Shown: positions 21,223 to 29,079, counted from the first letter of the stretch. The stretch: 39,711 nucleotides of DNA from Streptomyces apricus (GCF_008369065.1 NZ_VDFC01000058.1:103212-142922), one strand, 5' to 3'. The notes: a model not told the origin generated them from the sequence alone. Numbers and translations are program-made.

Positions 21223-21906
21223 CTACGCCGTGAAGCGGCCGGTGCGTTTGATCTCCGGGTAGTCGGTGGTCGCGCCGTCCAGTTCCAGCGCGCGCACCAG
21301 CCGCAGATGGTCCTGGGTGTTCACCACCCAGCCGATGATCCGCAGGTCCGCCTTGCGGGCCCGCTCGACGACCTCCAGGGTCAGCCGCCGGATGTTGAGC
21401 ACGAGCGTGGTGGCGCCGACCGCGGTGGCCCGGTCGACGACGTCGGTGCCGTAGCGGCTGGCGACCAGCGCCGTACGGACACCGGGCACCAGCCGTGCGA
21501 TCTCGGCGATGGCCTCGTCGTGGAAGGACAGCACCTCGACCCGGCCGACCAGGTCGCGCCGGTTCATGACCTCGGCCAGGGCCCGGGCCGCGGCCACGTC
21601 CTTGATCTCGGCCTGGAGCGGGGCCGTGACGGCGTCCAGGACCTCCTCGAACACCGGGACGCGCTCACCGCGTCCGGCGTCGAGCACGCGCAGTTCGGCG
21701 AGGGTCTTCTCGGCGATCGGCCCCGAACCGTCGGTCGTACGGTCCACGTCGGCGTCGTGCATGACGACGAGCGCGCCGTCCTTGCTCAGGTGCAGGTCCA
21801 GCTCGATCAGGTCGAGGCCCGCCTGCTGGGCGGCGGTGAAGGAACGAAGGGTGTTCTCCGGTTCGACACCCATGATTCCGCGATGACCGATGGTGAGGAA
21901 GTTCAA
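21223..21906 (-). CDS. Glycerophosphodiester phosphodiesterase
   Basis: A 227-residue GDPD-type TIM barrel. Catalytic and metal residues are seen in order: His8-Arg9 in TIGHRGIMGVEPENT, Glu35 and Asp37 in LIELDLHLSKDG, and His50 in VVMHDADVDRTTDGSG. It cleaves glycerophosphodiesters to glycerol 3-phosphate and an alcohol. A TTG start at 21906 is chosen: GGAG lies 7 nt upstream and the known N-terminal form of the family (xNFLTIGHRG) begins there; an ATG 57 nt further up would add an Arg-rich tail without a ribosome site. No signal peptide is present, so it acts in the cytoplasm. It is separated by 410 nt from the divergent DUF6421 operon. Confidence 0.9.
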   Translation of the reverse strand: MNFLTIGHRGIMGVEPENTLRSFTAAQQAGLDLIELDLHLSKDGALVVMHDADVDRTTDGSGPIAEKTLAELRVLDAGRGERVPVFEEVLDAVTAPLQAEIKDVAAARALAEVMNRRDLVGRVEVLSFHDEAIAEIARLVPGVRTALVASRYGTDVVDRATAVGATTLVLNIRRLTLEVVERARKADLRIIGWVVNTQDHLRLVRALELDGATTDYPEIKRTGRFTA

Positions 21907-22251
21907 GGGGTGACTCCGCTTCCGTCGACGGCGGCTCGGCTGCCGCGCGCTGCGGTCGCACACCCGCGCGGCAGGCCGCAGCCTAGTGCGCCGACCGGCC
22001 GACGGACCCGCTCCGGTGGCCGGGAACAGAGCCTTCCGGCCGGGTGCACGGGCCCTGCCGCGCCCTCGCGCCCCTTTTCGGGCTCACCCGCGCGTGGGCG
22101 AGTTCCCGACGGGTTGACCGGACCGCGCCGCCGGGCCGCCCGAACTCCGGGCCCTACCCAGCAGGCGGCGGAAGTATGCGCTCTCACCCTGTTCCGCAGG
22201 AAAAACAGCGGTGAACATGCGAGGGGGCAGGATAATCTCCCGAACCTCCAC
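21907..22251. other. Intergenic region upstream of the DUF6421 operon
   Basis: About 345 nt without a convincing gene. Short open frames exist, including a 67-codon one on the minus strand, but they lack ribosome sites and coding bias. The right third is less GC-rich (AGGAAAAACAGCGGTGAACATG near 22200 and GGATAATCTCC near 22230), suggesting regulatory DNA for the operon. Nothing else is recognised. Confidence 0.6.
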
Positions 22252-22285
22252 TTGTGGCGGTGAGTGTCGGACACATACGGTGTCC
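22252..22285 (+). promoter_or_regulatory. Promoter with overlapping palindrome for the DUF6421 operon
   Basis: TTGTGG (22252-22257), an 18-nt spacer, and TACGGT (22276-22281) form a plausible promoter. The perfect inverted repeat GGACAC-ATACG-GTGTCC (22269-22285) covers the -10 box, as expected for a repressor site. Transcription would begin near 22288, about 29 nt before the start codon. Confidence 0.6.
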
Positions 22286-22316
22286 ATACGCGAGGTTCTC
22301 CCGTGGAGGATGGGTC

Positions 22317-23714
22317 ATGACGGAAATTCTTGTGCAGGTGGGTGCGGAGGAGCAGATTCCTTCCCGGAGCAGGGTGGTGAACCACCCTGCCTGGCCCGTG
22401 CTCAAGGATGCCGTGGAGCAGATCCGGCCATGGCAGGCCAAGGACGGGTCGATCGACTTCGACGCCGAGTCGGCCCCCGACCCGGCCGAGGCCGGCCTGG
22501 TGGTGCGCCGGGTCGTCGACTGCGTCCAGGAGCTGTCGCCGCTCGTCCCGCACGACGCCGAGTACCACGCGGCCCTCGTGCAGGACCTGGGCCGCTGGGC
22601 CGAGGGCGGCTTCGGGGTGCCCGACTTCCTCGACTCGCTGCTGGCCTTCCAGCCCGCAGCGCACCGCGAGGACGGCCTGGAGCACCTGGTCCTGTTCCCC
22701 ATGTACACGCAGAACGGCAACCCCGACCGCAACTTCGAGGCGGTCGTCCTGCGCATGGTCTGGCCCGACTGGCTGGCCGAGCTGGAGCGCACCCGCTACG
22801 ACAACCCGCTGTTCTGCGGCATCAGCTTCGAGGACTTCACGGCCGGCTACGACACCAACTCGGCCGTTCTCTTCCCGGAGACCATCGCCGTGCGCGAGGC
22901 GCCGGAACGATTCAGCTGGGGCGGTATCTTCTGCGACCGCGAGGCCGCCCGCTTCCGTAAGGTCACCGAGGCCGCCGTCGCCACCCTCGGCCTCGAACTG
23001 CCCGACGACATCAGCGAGATGGTCGGCGACCAGACGCGCTGCGAGCAGGCCTTCGTCCTGTGGGACATGGTCCACGACCGCACCCACAGCCACGGCGACC
23101 TGCCCTTCGACCCCTTCATGATCAAGCAGCGCCAGCCGTTCTGGATGTACGGCCTGGAGGAGCTGCGCTGCGACCTCACCGCCTTCAAGGAGGCCGTGAA
23201 GCTGGAGGCCGACGGTGTCCCGCAGGGCCGCGACGTCCAGTACGCGGTGCTGTTCGACCGGATGTTCCGCTTCCCCGTGACCGGTGACCGGGTCCGCAAC
23301 TACGACGGCCTCGGCGGCCAGCTGCTCTTCGCCTACCTGCACAAGCACGACGTGGTGCGCTGGACCGACAACAAGCTGTTCATCGACTGGCAGCGCGCCC
23401 CGCAGGTCACCAACCAGCTGTGCGCCGAGATCGAGAAGCTGTACCGCGACGGCATCGACCGTCCGAAACTGGTCCACTGGTTCGCCGCGTACGACCTGGT
23501 CTCCCAGTACCTCGCCCCGCATCCGGGCTCCCGCTGGGCCAAGGGCCCCGACGCCCTGGACCTGACGCTGCCGCCGCGGAAACTGGTGGACGACGTGCTT
23601 CCCGACGAATTTCCCCTGAGCATGTTCTACGAGGCACTCTCCAAGAAGCTGAAGAACGTGATCGCCTCGACCCGGGGCATCACGGCGGCGAGTGCCGAGC
23701 GGGTGGCCGCGTGA
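22317..23714 (+). CDS. DUF6421 family protein, possibly metal-dependent
   Basis: A 465-residue soluble protein, first in an operon with an SDR and a PLP enzyme. It matches the DUF6421 family of Streptomyces as I recall it: NHPAWPVLKDAVEQIRPWQAKDGSIDF near the N-terminus, LFPMYTQNGNPDRNFEAVVLRMVWPDWLAELE and FDRMFRFPVTGDRVRNYDGLGGQLLFAYLHKHD later. Around the middle are VHDRTHSHGD (His253, His257, His259) and, 20 residues on, LEELRCDL (Glu281, Glu282, Asp286). This spacing recalls the HExxxH...EExRxD zinc site of M49 peptidases, so a metal site is possible, though that is inference. GTGGAGGA precedes ATG 22317. The function is unknown. Confidence 0.85.
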   Translation: MTEILVQVGAEEQIPSRSRVVNHPAWPVLKDAVEQIRPWQAKDGSIDFDAESAPDPAEAGLVVRRVVDCVQELSPLVPHDAEYHAALVQDLGRWAEGGFGVPDFLDSLLAFQPAAHREDGLEHLVLFPMYTQNGNPDRNFEAVVLRMVWPDWLAELERTRYDNPLFCGISFEDFTAGYDTNSAVLFPETIAVREAPERFSWGGIFCDREAARFRKVTEAAVATLGLELPDDISEMVGDQTRCEQAFVLWDMVHDRTHSHGDLPFDPFMIKQRQPFWMYGLEELRCDLTAFKEAVKLEADGVPQGRDVQYAVLFDRMFRFPVTGDRVRNYDGLGGQLLFAYLHKHDVVRWTDNKLFIDWQRAPQVTNQLCAEIEKLYRDGIDRPKLVHWFAAYDLVSQYLAPHPGSRWAKGPDALDLTLPPRKLVDDVLPDEFPLSMFYEALSKKLKNVIASTRGITAASAERVAA

Positions 23715-23752
23715 GCGACCACGTCCGTACCACTGCTCAGGAGGCGAGGACG

Positions 23753-24514
23753 ATGGGGAACGGGAACGGGGCACTGAGCGGTGCCGTGATCGCGGTGGCC
23801 GGCGCGGGCGGGCCCGTGGGCCGGGCGACCCTGCTGCGGCTCGCCGAGGCGGGTGCCACCGTGGTCGGCTCCGACAACGACCCGGAGCGGCTGGCCGAGG
23901 CCGTGGACGCGGCCCGCTACGCCCACGGCGGCGCCACCGTCGTCGGCGACACGGTCGACCTGTTCGACCGGAACTCCGCCAGGGAGTGGGCCGCCCGCAT
24001 CGACAAGGACTTCGGGCGCGTCGACGGCCTGGTCCACCTCGTCGGCGGCTGGCGCGGCAGCGAGACCTTCACCAAGACGAGTCTCGACGACTGGGACCTC
24101 CTGGAGATGCTGCTCATCCGCACCGTGCAGCACACCTCCCTCGCCTTCCACGAGGCGCTGCAGCGCAGCGACCGCGGCCGGTACGTCCTGATCAGCGCCG
24201 CGGGCGCCGGCAAGCCCACCGCGGGCAACGCCGCCTACGCGGCCGCCAAGGCCGCCGCCGAGGCGTGGACCCTCGCCATGGCCGACTACTTCCGCAAGGC
24301 GGGCAAGTCCGAGGGCGCCGACGGGCCGACGTCCGCGGCCGCCATCCTGGTGGTCAAGGCCCTGGTGCACGACGCGATGCGCGCCGAGCGCCCGAACGCC
24401 AAGTTCGCGGGCTTCACCGACGTCAAGGACCTGGCGGAAGCCATCGTGGACGTCTGGCAGCGGCCCGCCGCCGAAGTGAACGGAAAGCGCCTGTGGCTGA
24501 CCGAGAAGCCGTGA
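23753..24514 (+). CDS. Short-chain dehydrogenase/reductase
   Basis: A 253-residue Rossmann-fold oxidoreductase. The nucleotide loop is VAGAGGPVGRATLLRLAEAGATVVGSDND (about residues 13-41), where the acidic SDND suggests NAD(H). Next come LVHLVGGW (in place of NNAG), the catalytic Ser in YVLISAAG, and YxxxK as Tyr162-AAA-Lys166. ATG 23753 is chosen with AGGAGG upstream; a GTG at 23711 overlapping the DUF6421 stop is an alternative that would add 14 residues. The gene is the second of the DUF6421 operon and ends 4 nt inside the start of the next gene (GTGA). The substrate is unknown. Confidence 0.88.
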   Translation: MGNGNGALSGAVIAVAGAGGPVGRATLLRLAEAGATVVGSDNDPERLAEAVDAARYAHGGATVVGDTVDLFDRNSAREWAARIDKDFGRVDGLVHLVGGWRGSETFTKTSLDDWDLLEMLLIRTVQHTSLAFHEALQRSDRGRYVLISAAGAGKPTAGNAAYAAAKAAAEAWTLAMADYFRKAGKSEGADGPTSAAAILVVKALVHDAMRAERPNAKFAGFTDVKDLAEAIVDVWQRPAAEVNGKRLWLTEKP

Positions 24515-25602
24515 ACCCCGGCCGCGAGGCCGTGAACCCGCCGAGGACGGACGCCCGGCGGCGCCACGACCCGCAGGTGCGCGGCTTCGCCAGCGACAAC
24601 TACGCGGGCGCCCACCCCGAGGTGCTCGCCGCCCTGGCCCTGGCCAACGGCGGGCACCAGGTCGCGTACGGCGAGGACGACTACACCGGCCACCTCCAGC
24701 AGGTGATGCGCGGGCACTTCGGCGCGGGCGCCGAGGCGTTCCCCGTCTTCAACGGCACGGGCGCCAACGTCGTGGCGCTGCAGGCGCTCACCGACCGCTG
24801 GGGCGCGGTGATCTGCGCGGAGAGCGCGCACATCAACGTCGACGAGGGCGGCGCCCCCGAGCGCATGGGCGGCCTCAAGCTGCTCACGGTGCCCACACCG
24901 GACGGCAAGCTCACACCCGAGCTGATCGACCGGCAGGCGTACGGCTGGGACGACGAGCACCGGGCCATGCCCCAGGTCGTGTCGATCACCCAGAACACCG
25001 AACTGGGCACCGTCTACACGCCCGAGGAGATCCGCGCGATCTGCGAGCACGCCCACGGGCACGGCATGAAGGTGCACCTCGACGGCGCCCGGATAGCCAA
25101 CGCGGCCGCCTCGCTGGACGTACCGATGCGCGCGTTCACCAACGCGGTGGGCGTGGACGTCCTGTCCTTCGGCGGCACGAAGAACGGCGCGCTGTTCGGC
25201 GAGGCGGTCGTCGTCCTGAACAGGGACGCCGTCAGCCACATGAAGCACCTGCGCAAGCTGTCGATGCAGCTCGCCTCCAAGATGCGCTTCGTGTCGGTGC
25301 AGCTGGAGGCCCTGCTCGCCAAGGACCTGTGGCTGCGCAACGCCCGCCACGCCAACGAGATGGCCCAGCGCCTCGCCGAGGGGGCGCGCGCGGTGCACGG
25401 CGTGGAGATCCTGCACGCCGTGCAGGCCAACGCGGTCTTCGCCCGGCTGCCGCACGACGTCAGCGAGCGCCTGCAGAAGCGCTACCGCTTCTACTTCTGG
25501 GACGAGGCCGCGGGGGACGTCCGCTGGATGTGCTCCTTCGACACGACCGAGGACGACGTCGACGGTTTCGTGGCGGCGCTCAAGGAGGAGATGGCCCGCT
25601 AG
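24511..25602 (+). CDS. Threonine aldolase-like PLP enzyme (beta-eliminating lyase fold)
   Basis: A 363-residue fold-type I PLP enzyme. RGFASDNYAGAHPEVLAALALANGGHQVAYGED is the N-terminal mark of low-specificity L-threonine aldolases; EGGAPERMGG..., TQNTELGTVYTPEEI and KVHLDGARIANAAAS (Asp binding the pyridine N) follow; the PLP Lys is Lys224 in SFGGTKNGALFGE. It would cleave beta-hydroxy amino acids to glycine and an aldehyde. GTG 24511 overlaps the SDR stop codon (GTGA); GTG 24493 and GTG 24532 are possible alternatives in the same frame. It is the third gene of the operon. The true amino acid substrate may not be threonine. Confidence 0.9.
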   Translation: MNPGREAVNPPRTDARRRHDPQVRGFASDNYAGAHPEVLAALALANGGHQVAYGEDDYTGHLQQVMRGHFGAGAEAFPVFNGTGANVVALQALTDRWGAVICAESAHINVDEGGAPERMGGLKLLTVPTPDGKLTPELIDRQAYGWDDEHRAMPQVVSITQNTELGTVYTPEEIRAICEHAHGHGMKVHLDGARIANAAASLDVPMRAFTNAVGVDVLSFGGTKNGALFGEAVVVLNRDAVSHMKHLRKLSMQLASKMRFVSVQLEALLAKDLWLRNARHANEMAQRLAEGARAVHGVEILHAVQANAVFARLPHDVSERLQKRYRFYFWDEAAGDVRWMCSFDTTEDDVDGFVAALKEEMAR

Positions 25603-25771
25603 CGGGCCCACCACCGACCGCATGGTGACGCGGTCCAATGAGCTGGACTGTCCGGTGCTGTACGCTGAACCGCATCCGGCGGTTCCGCGCGCCCTCGGGG
25701 CCGCCCGCGACCGGCCGCACCTGGGGGAACTCCTCCCCGCCGCACTCCGAACCAAGGCAGGCACAGCGACG

Positions 25772-26464
25772 ATGACTCTCCCGCTCACCGTCTCCGACGA
25801 GGTCCGTGCCCTGGCGCCCGGCTTCACCCATGTCGTCGTCGAGGCGTACGACCTGGTCAACGGGCCCAGCACCGAGGGAAGTTCACAGCTCCTGGACGAC
25901 GCGGCCCGCCGTCTCGCCGTACGGCTGGCCGGGCGGGCGCCGCACGAGGACCCGCACATGGCGGCCTGGCGCGCCGTGTACACGGCCTTCGGCTCGAAAC
26001 CGTCCCGCACCCGCAACTCCGCGGAGGCGCTGGCCAGGCGTGCGCTCGCGGACGGCGGCCTGCCCCGCATCAACGTGCTCGTCGACCTCTACAACGCGAT
26101 CAGCGTCGCCCACCTGATCCCGGTCGGCGGCGAGGACCTCGACCGCGTGCGCGGCGGGATGCGGCTCGTACGGGCCACCGGCGACGAGGACTTCGTGACC
26201 GTCTCCGGCGGCGAGGAGGCCGTCGAGCACCCCGACGCCGGCGAGGTGGTGTGGTGCGACGAGGAGGGGGTCACCTGCCGCCGCTGGAACTGGCGCCAGG
26301 GGCCGCGCACCCGCCTCACGGAGGAGTCGGCCTCGGCGGTCTTCCTGCTGGAGGGCCTGGCTCCGATGCCGGTCGCCGAGATCGAGGCGGCGGGCGCCGA
26401 ACTCGCCGAACTCCTGGAGAAGTTCAGCCCGGGGGCGCGGATCAGCGTCCGGGCGCCCCGGTAG
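25772..26464 (+). CDS. B3/4-domain protein (tRNA synthetase editing-domain homologue)
   Basis: A 230-residue free-standing B3/B4 domain, as found in the beta subunit of phenylalanyl-tRNA synthetase, where it edits mischarged tRNA. The family block is VYTAFGSKPSRTRNSAEALARRALADGGLPRINVLVDLYNAISVAHLIPVGGEDLD (about residues 69-125), and WCDEEGVTCRRWNWRQGPRTRLT lies nearer the C-terminus. It is cytoplasmic. ATG 25772 is the natural start; upstream in frame there is only non-conserved sequence. It lies 169 nt after the aldolase gene, so it may or may not share that transcript; a -10-like TACGCT at 25661-25666 suggests its own promoter. Whether it acts on tRNA or something else is unknown. Confidence 0.87.
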   Translation: MTLPLTVSDEVRALAPGFTHVVVEAYDLVNGPSTEGSSQLLDDAARRLAVRLAGRAPHEDPHMAAWRAVYTAFGSKPSRTRNSAEALARRALADGGLPRINVLVDLYNAISVAHLIPVGGEDLDRVRGGMRLVRATGDEDFVTVSGGEEAVEHPDAGEVVWCDEEGVTCRRWNWRQGPRTRLTEESASAVFLLEGLAPMPVAEIEAAGAELAELLEKFSPGARISVRAPR

Positions 26465-26470
26465 CGTCCC

Positions 26471-26494
26471 CGCGACCGCGACCGCGACCGCGAC
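26471..26494. repeat. Simple tandem repeat, 4 x CGCGAC
   Basis: Four perfect 6-bp units lie between the ends of two convergent genes. It is a low-complexity slippage-type repeat of the kind seen in GC-rich intergenic DNA. Confidence 0.8.
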
Positions 26495-26506
26495 AGTGCC
26501 AGCGGC

Positions 26507-27235
26507 TCAGCGGGCCTCGGCGGCCTTCACCTCTTCGGGGGTCGGGGCGGTGCCGCCGAGGTGCGCCGGCATCCACCACGTGTCGTCCGGCCCCTTGGGG
26601 CGCACCGGGTAGGCGCGCTGCGCGGCCTCCAGGAGCTCCTGGACCCGCTCGCGCAGCTGCCGGGTGATGGCGCCCGCGTACTTGTCGCGGGACGCCTCGA
26701 TCGCCTCGCCGACCCGGATGGTGATCGGGATGTGGCTGCGCCGGAAGTTCTTCGGGTGGCCCTTGGTCCACAGCCGCTGCGTACCCCACAGGGCCATCGG
26801 GATCAGCGGGACACCGGCCTCCTGGGCCATGCGCGCGGCACCCGACTTGAAGCTCTTCAGCGTGAACGACTGGGAGATCGTGGCCTCGGGGAAGACACCG
26901 ACGATCTCGCCCGAGCGCAGCGACTGCAGCGCGTGCGCGTACGCCGTCTCGCCCTGCTTGCGGTCCACCGGGATGTGCTTCATGTTGCGCATCAGCGGAC
27001 CGGAGACCTTGTGCCGGAACACCGACTCCTTCGCCATGAAGCGCACCAGGCGCTTCTGCGGCAGGGCGGCGAGGCCGTCGAAGATGAAGTCGAGATAGCT
27101 GATGTGGTTGCTCACCAGCACCGCACCACCCGAGCGCGGGATGTTCTCCGACCCCTGGAGGTCGATCTTCAGGTCCCAGGCCTTGAACAAGGTCTGGGCG
27201 AGACCGATGGCGGGACGGTAGGCAAGCTCAGCCAT
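26507..27235 (-). CDS. Lysophospholipid acyltransferase (PlsC-like)
   Basis: A 242-residue 1-acylglycerol-3-phosphate acyltransferase-type enzyme. Motif I is NHISYLD (His44-Asp49, HxxxxD), motif II KHIPVDR, motif III VFPEATIS (Phe115-Ala118), and motif IV VPLIPMALWG. It transfers a fatty acyl chain to lysophosphatidic acid or a related lipid at the inner face of the membrane. The N-terminal part is mildly hydrophobic without a full membrane helix. ATG 27235 has AGAAGGG about 12 nt upstream. The 189 nt upstream of it contain no gene. Streptomyces has several such paralogues, so the exact acceptor is unknown. Confidence 0.9.
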   Translation of the reverse strand: MAELAYRPAIGLAQTLFKAWDLKIDLQGSENIPRSGGAVLVSNHISYLDFIFDGLAALPQKRLVRFMAKESVFRHKVSGPLMRNMKHIPVDRKQGETAYAHALQSLRSGEIVGVFPEATISQSFTLKSFKSGAARMAQEAGVPLIPMALWGTQRLWTKGHPKNFRRSHIPITIRVGEAIEASRDKYAGAITRQLRERVQELLEAAQRAYPVRPKGPDDTWWMPAHLGGTAPTPEEVKAAEAR

Positions 27236-27424
27236 GAACGGCGTGGACCCTTCTCTCCGGTCTGCCCGGGAAGGAGGCTCCCGGCGGAAACTTACGCTGC
27301 CGTAGGTTTACGGCATTGCGCAGATCGTGCCCGAAGAACGGACGGGTGACCAGCCCTGGTGCCCGGGAGGGGCGAGATTCTCGTCACGTCATCCCTTGAT
27401 CCACCTCGGCGTTTTACGCCGCCG

Positions 27425-27841
27425 TTACTTCGCGCGAACCCCCACGCGCCGTACGAGCAGGTACATCTCGCACCCGAGGCAGTACCCGAACGCCGCATTG
27501 AGAAACGCCGCCGCGAGCGCCGCCCCGGTGGCCGCGAGCCCCAGCCACTCGGGCCCCACCGTCAGGCCGAGGAGCCCCACCACGGCGAACGCCAGGCCGA
27601 CCGCCTGCGCGAACCGCGGCGGTTCGGGCGCCTCGAACTCCGTCGGCGGCCCGAGCCGCGGACGGACCACCCGGCGGAACACCCAGCCGTACGGCGAGCG
27701 GCCGACGCCGCCCGCCGCGCCCAGCGCGAACGCCAGCGTCTGCCAGGCCAGCAGCCAGGCGCTGCCGGTGATCAGCACGACCGCCAGAACCGCGGTCGTC
27801 ACGGCCGCGCCGAAGCGCGGCCCTCTCACGTCGATGTCCAT
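27425..27841 (-). CDS. DUF4395 membrane protein with a CxxC motif
   Basis: A 138-residue membrane protein with four hydrophobic segments. It matches DUF4395: DVRGPRFGAAVTTAVLAVVL at the start, RFAQAVGLAFAVVGLLGL, and the end motif FGYCLGCEMYLLVRR, where Cys121 and Cys124 form a CxxC at a membrane helix. The CxxC and the divergent thioredoxin gene 75 nt away suggest a shared thiol redox role, such as passing electrons across the membrane or to sulphur compounds. ATG 27841 is fixed by homology; no good ribosome site is seen. The redox role is inference. Confidence 0.87.
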   Translation of the reverse strand: MDIDVRGPRFGAAVTTAVLAVVLITGSAWLLAWQTLAFALGAAGGVGRSPYGWVFRRVVRPRLGPPTEFEAPEPPRFAQAVGLAFAVVGLLGLTVGPEWLGLAATGAALAAAFLNAAFGYCLGCEMYLLVRRVGVRAK

Positions 27842-27879
27842 GAAGCAATCATTCCGTATGCAGATCTTTCCAGGACGGC

Positions 27880-27906
27880 GGGAATCTTTGCAGTCGCGTG
27901 AACGCT
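27880..27906 (+). promoter_or_regulatory. SigR-like promoter for the thioredoxin gene
   Basis: GGGAAT (27880-27885), an 18-nt spacer and GCT (27904-27906) resemble the SigR consensus GGGAAT-N18-GTT with one mismatch. SigR controls the thiol stress response of Streptomyces, including thioredoxins. The start of transcription would fall close to ATG 27917. Confidence 0.4.
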
Positions 27907-27916
27907 GACGTGGGAG

Positions 27917-28339
27917 ATGACCGGACTGGTGGTGTGTGTGCTGGTGCTCGCGGCGGCGAGCGCCTACGGAGTGCTGAACCGGCGGCGGAGCGGGAGGGTG
28001 AGGGTGCGCGGACGCGACGGCGGGAAGCGGCTGGGGGCGGCCGAACTGGGTGAGGAGCTCGGGGAGCGGGCGACCCTGGTCCAGTTCTCCAGTGCCTTCT
28101 GCGCACCCTGCAGGGCCACCCGCAGAGTGCTCGGCGAGGTGGCCGGGCTCGTCCCGGGCGTGCGGCATGTCGAGATCGACGCGGAGGACCGCCTGGCCCT
28201 CGTACGCGAACTCGACATCCTGAAGACGCCGACCGTGCTCGTCCTCGACGCCGACGGCCGTGTCGTGCGCCGCGCGACGGGGCAGCCGCGCAAGGCCGAC
28301 GTGATCGCCGCGCTCGGCGAGGCGGTCCCGAACCCCTGA
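27917..28339 (+). CDS. Membrane-anchored thioredoxin-family protein
   Basis: A 140-residue protein. Residues 1-20 are a single hydrophobic anchor (TGLVVCVLVLAAASAYGVL), followed by an Arg-rich linker and a thioredoxin domain (about 38-138). The active site is SAFCAPCRATRR (Cys62-Ala-Pro-Cys65) in place of the standard CGPC, and the cis-Pro is in LKTPTVLVLD. By the positive-inside rule the RRR after the anchor suggests that the domain stays in the cytoplasm. It is divergent from DUF4395. It probably reduces a partner protein or a peroxide-type substrate at the membrane. The start overlaps a weak GGGAG; a SigR-like promoter lies directly upstream. Confidence 0.88.
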   Translation: MTGLVVCVLVLAAASAYGVLNRRRSGRVRVRGRDGGKRLGAAELGEELGERATLVQFSSAFCAPCRATRRVLGEVAGLVPGVRHVEIDAEDRLALVRELDILKTPTVLVLDADGRVVRRATGQPRKADVIAALGEAVPNP

Positions 28340-28425
28340 TCACAGTCCGGAGGCCCGCGGTGACGCTTCTCCCAGATGCCGGGACGCACTTGACTGCATC
28401 AGGCACCTATCGTCAGCCTGACCGT

Positions 28426-28524
28426 ATGCCCGTGGAACCGCCCCCCTCCGAGTCCGCCCGGCGCGGACGCGTGTGTGCCCCGGCCGCCGTCCGCGGCGCG
28501 GGCCGGCGCTGTCCGGGCTGCTGA
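28426..28524 (+). CDS. Possible short upstream reading frame ending in CPGC
   Basis: ATG 28426 opens a 32-codon frame in the 230-nt region before the flavin reductase gene. The peptide is MPVEPPPSESARRGRV then CAPAA, ending RRCPGC, with Cys at 17, 29 and 32. Actinobacteria use short Cys-bearing leader peptides to sense cysteine supply, so this could be one, but no ribosome site is seen and the GC pattern alone can keep such a frame open. Treated as a weak candidate. Confidence 0.2.
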   Translation: MPVEPPPSESARRGRVCAPAAVRGAGRRCPGC

Positions 28525-28569
28525 GCAGCCCAGGCCCCCGTTCCCGGTTTCACGCAGAAGGACCCCTCC

Positions 28570-29079
28570 ATGACGGCCACGCCCGATCTCCGCACCTCCC
28601 GGCTCGCCTCCCCGGACCTGCTCCGCTCCGTCTTCCGCCGGCACGCGGCCGGTGTCGCCGTGATCACCGCGCGCGGCGACGACGGCCCCGTGGGCTTCAC
28701 CGCCACCTCGCTCGCCTCCGTGTCCGCCGAACCCCCGCTGATCTCGTTCGGCATCGGCACCGGCGCCTCCAGCTGGCTGGCGGTGTCGCGCACGGACCAC
28801 GTGGGCGTCCATGTGCTCGGTGAGCACCAGGAGGAGCTGGCCGCCACCTTCGCCCGCAGCGGCGCCGACCGCTTCGGCGGGTCCACCGCCTGGCGCGAGG
28901 GACCCGAGGGCGTGCCCGTGCTCGACGGCGTCCTCGCGTGGCTCGTGTGCAAGGTGGTGACGCGGGTCCCGGCGGGGGACCACCGCATCGTGCTCGCCGA
29001 GGTGGTGCTGGGTGATCCCGCCGGTGACGGCCGCCCCCTCCTCTACCACCAGGGGCGGTTCAACGGGCTGCGGGATTGA
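28570..29079 (+). CDS. Flavin reductase family protein (HpaC-like)
   Basis: A 169-residue FMN-binding split-barrel protein. The family marks are LRSVFRRHAAGVAVITARGDDGPVGFTATSLASVSAEPPLISFGIG (about residues 18-63), HVGVHVLGEHQEELAATFA, and PLLYHQGRFNGL at the C-terminus. Such enzymes reduce FMN or FAD with NAD(P)H and hand it to a partner monooxygenase, or bind flavin in other oxidoreductases. No partner monooxygenase is adjacent here. AGAAGGA lies about 7 nt before ATG 28570. It is cytoplasmic. The substrate flavin and partner are unknown. Confidence 0.9.
   Translation: MTATPDLRTSRLASPDLLRSVFRRHAAGVAVITARGDDGPVGFTATSLASVSAEPPLISFGIGTGASSWLAVSRTDHVGVHVLGEHQEELAATFARSGADRFGGSTAWREGPEGVPVLDGVLAWLVCKVVTRVPAGDHRIVLAEVVLGDPAGDGRPLLYHQGRFNGLRD

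Noticed and set aside
22084..22287. A 67-codon minus-strand frame in the gap before DUF6421
   Set aside because: There is no ribosome site, it runs through the operon's promoter palindrome, and I recognise no family.
21903..23774. A 623-codon minus-strand frame opposite DUF6421
   Set aside because: It is antisense to a recognised family with a good ribosome site; no domain or start signal is seen.
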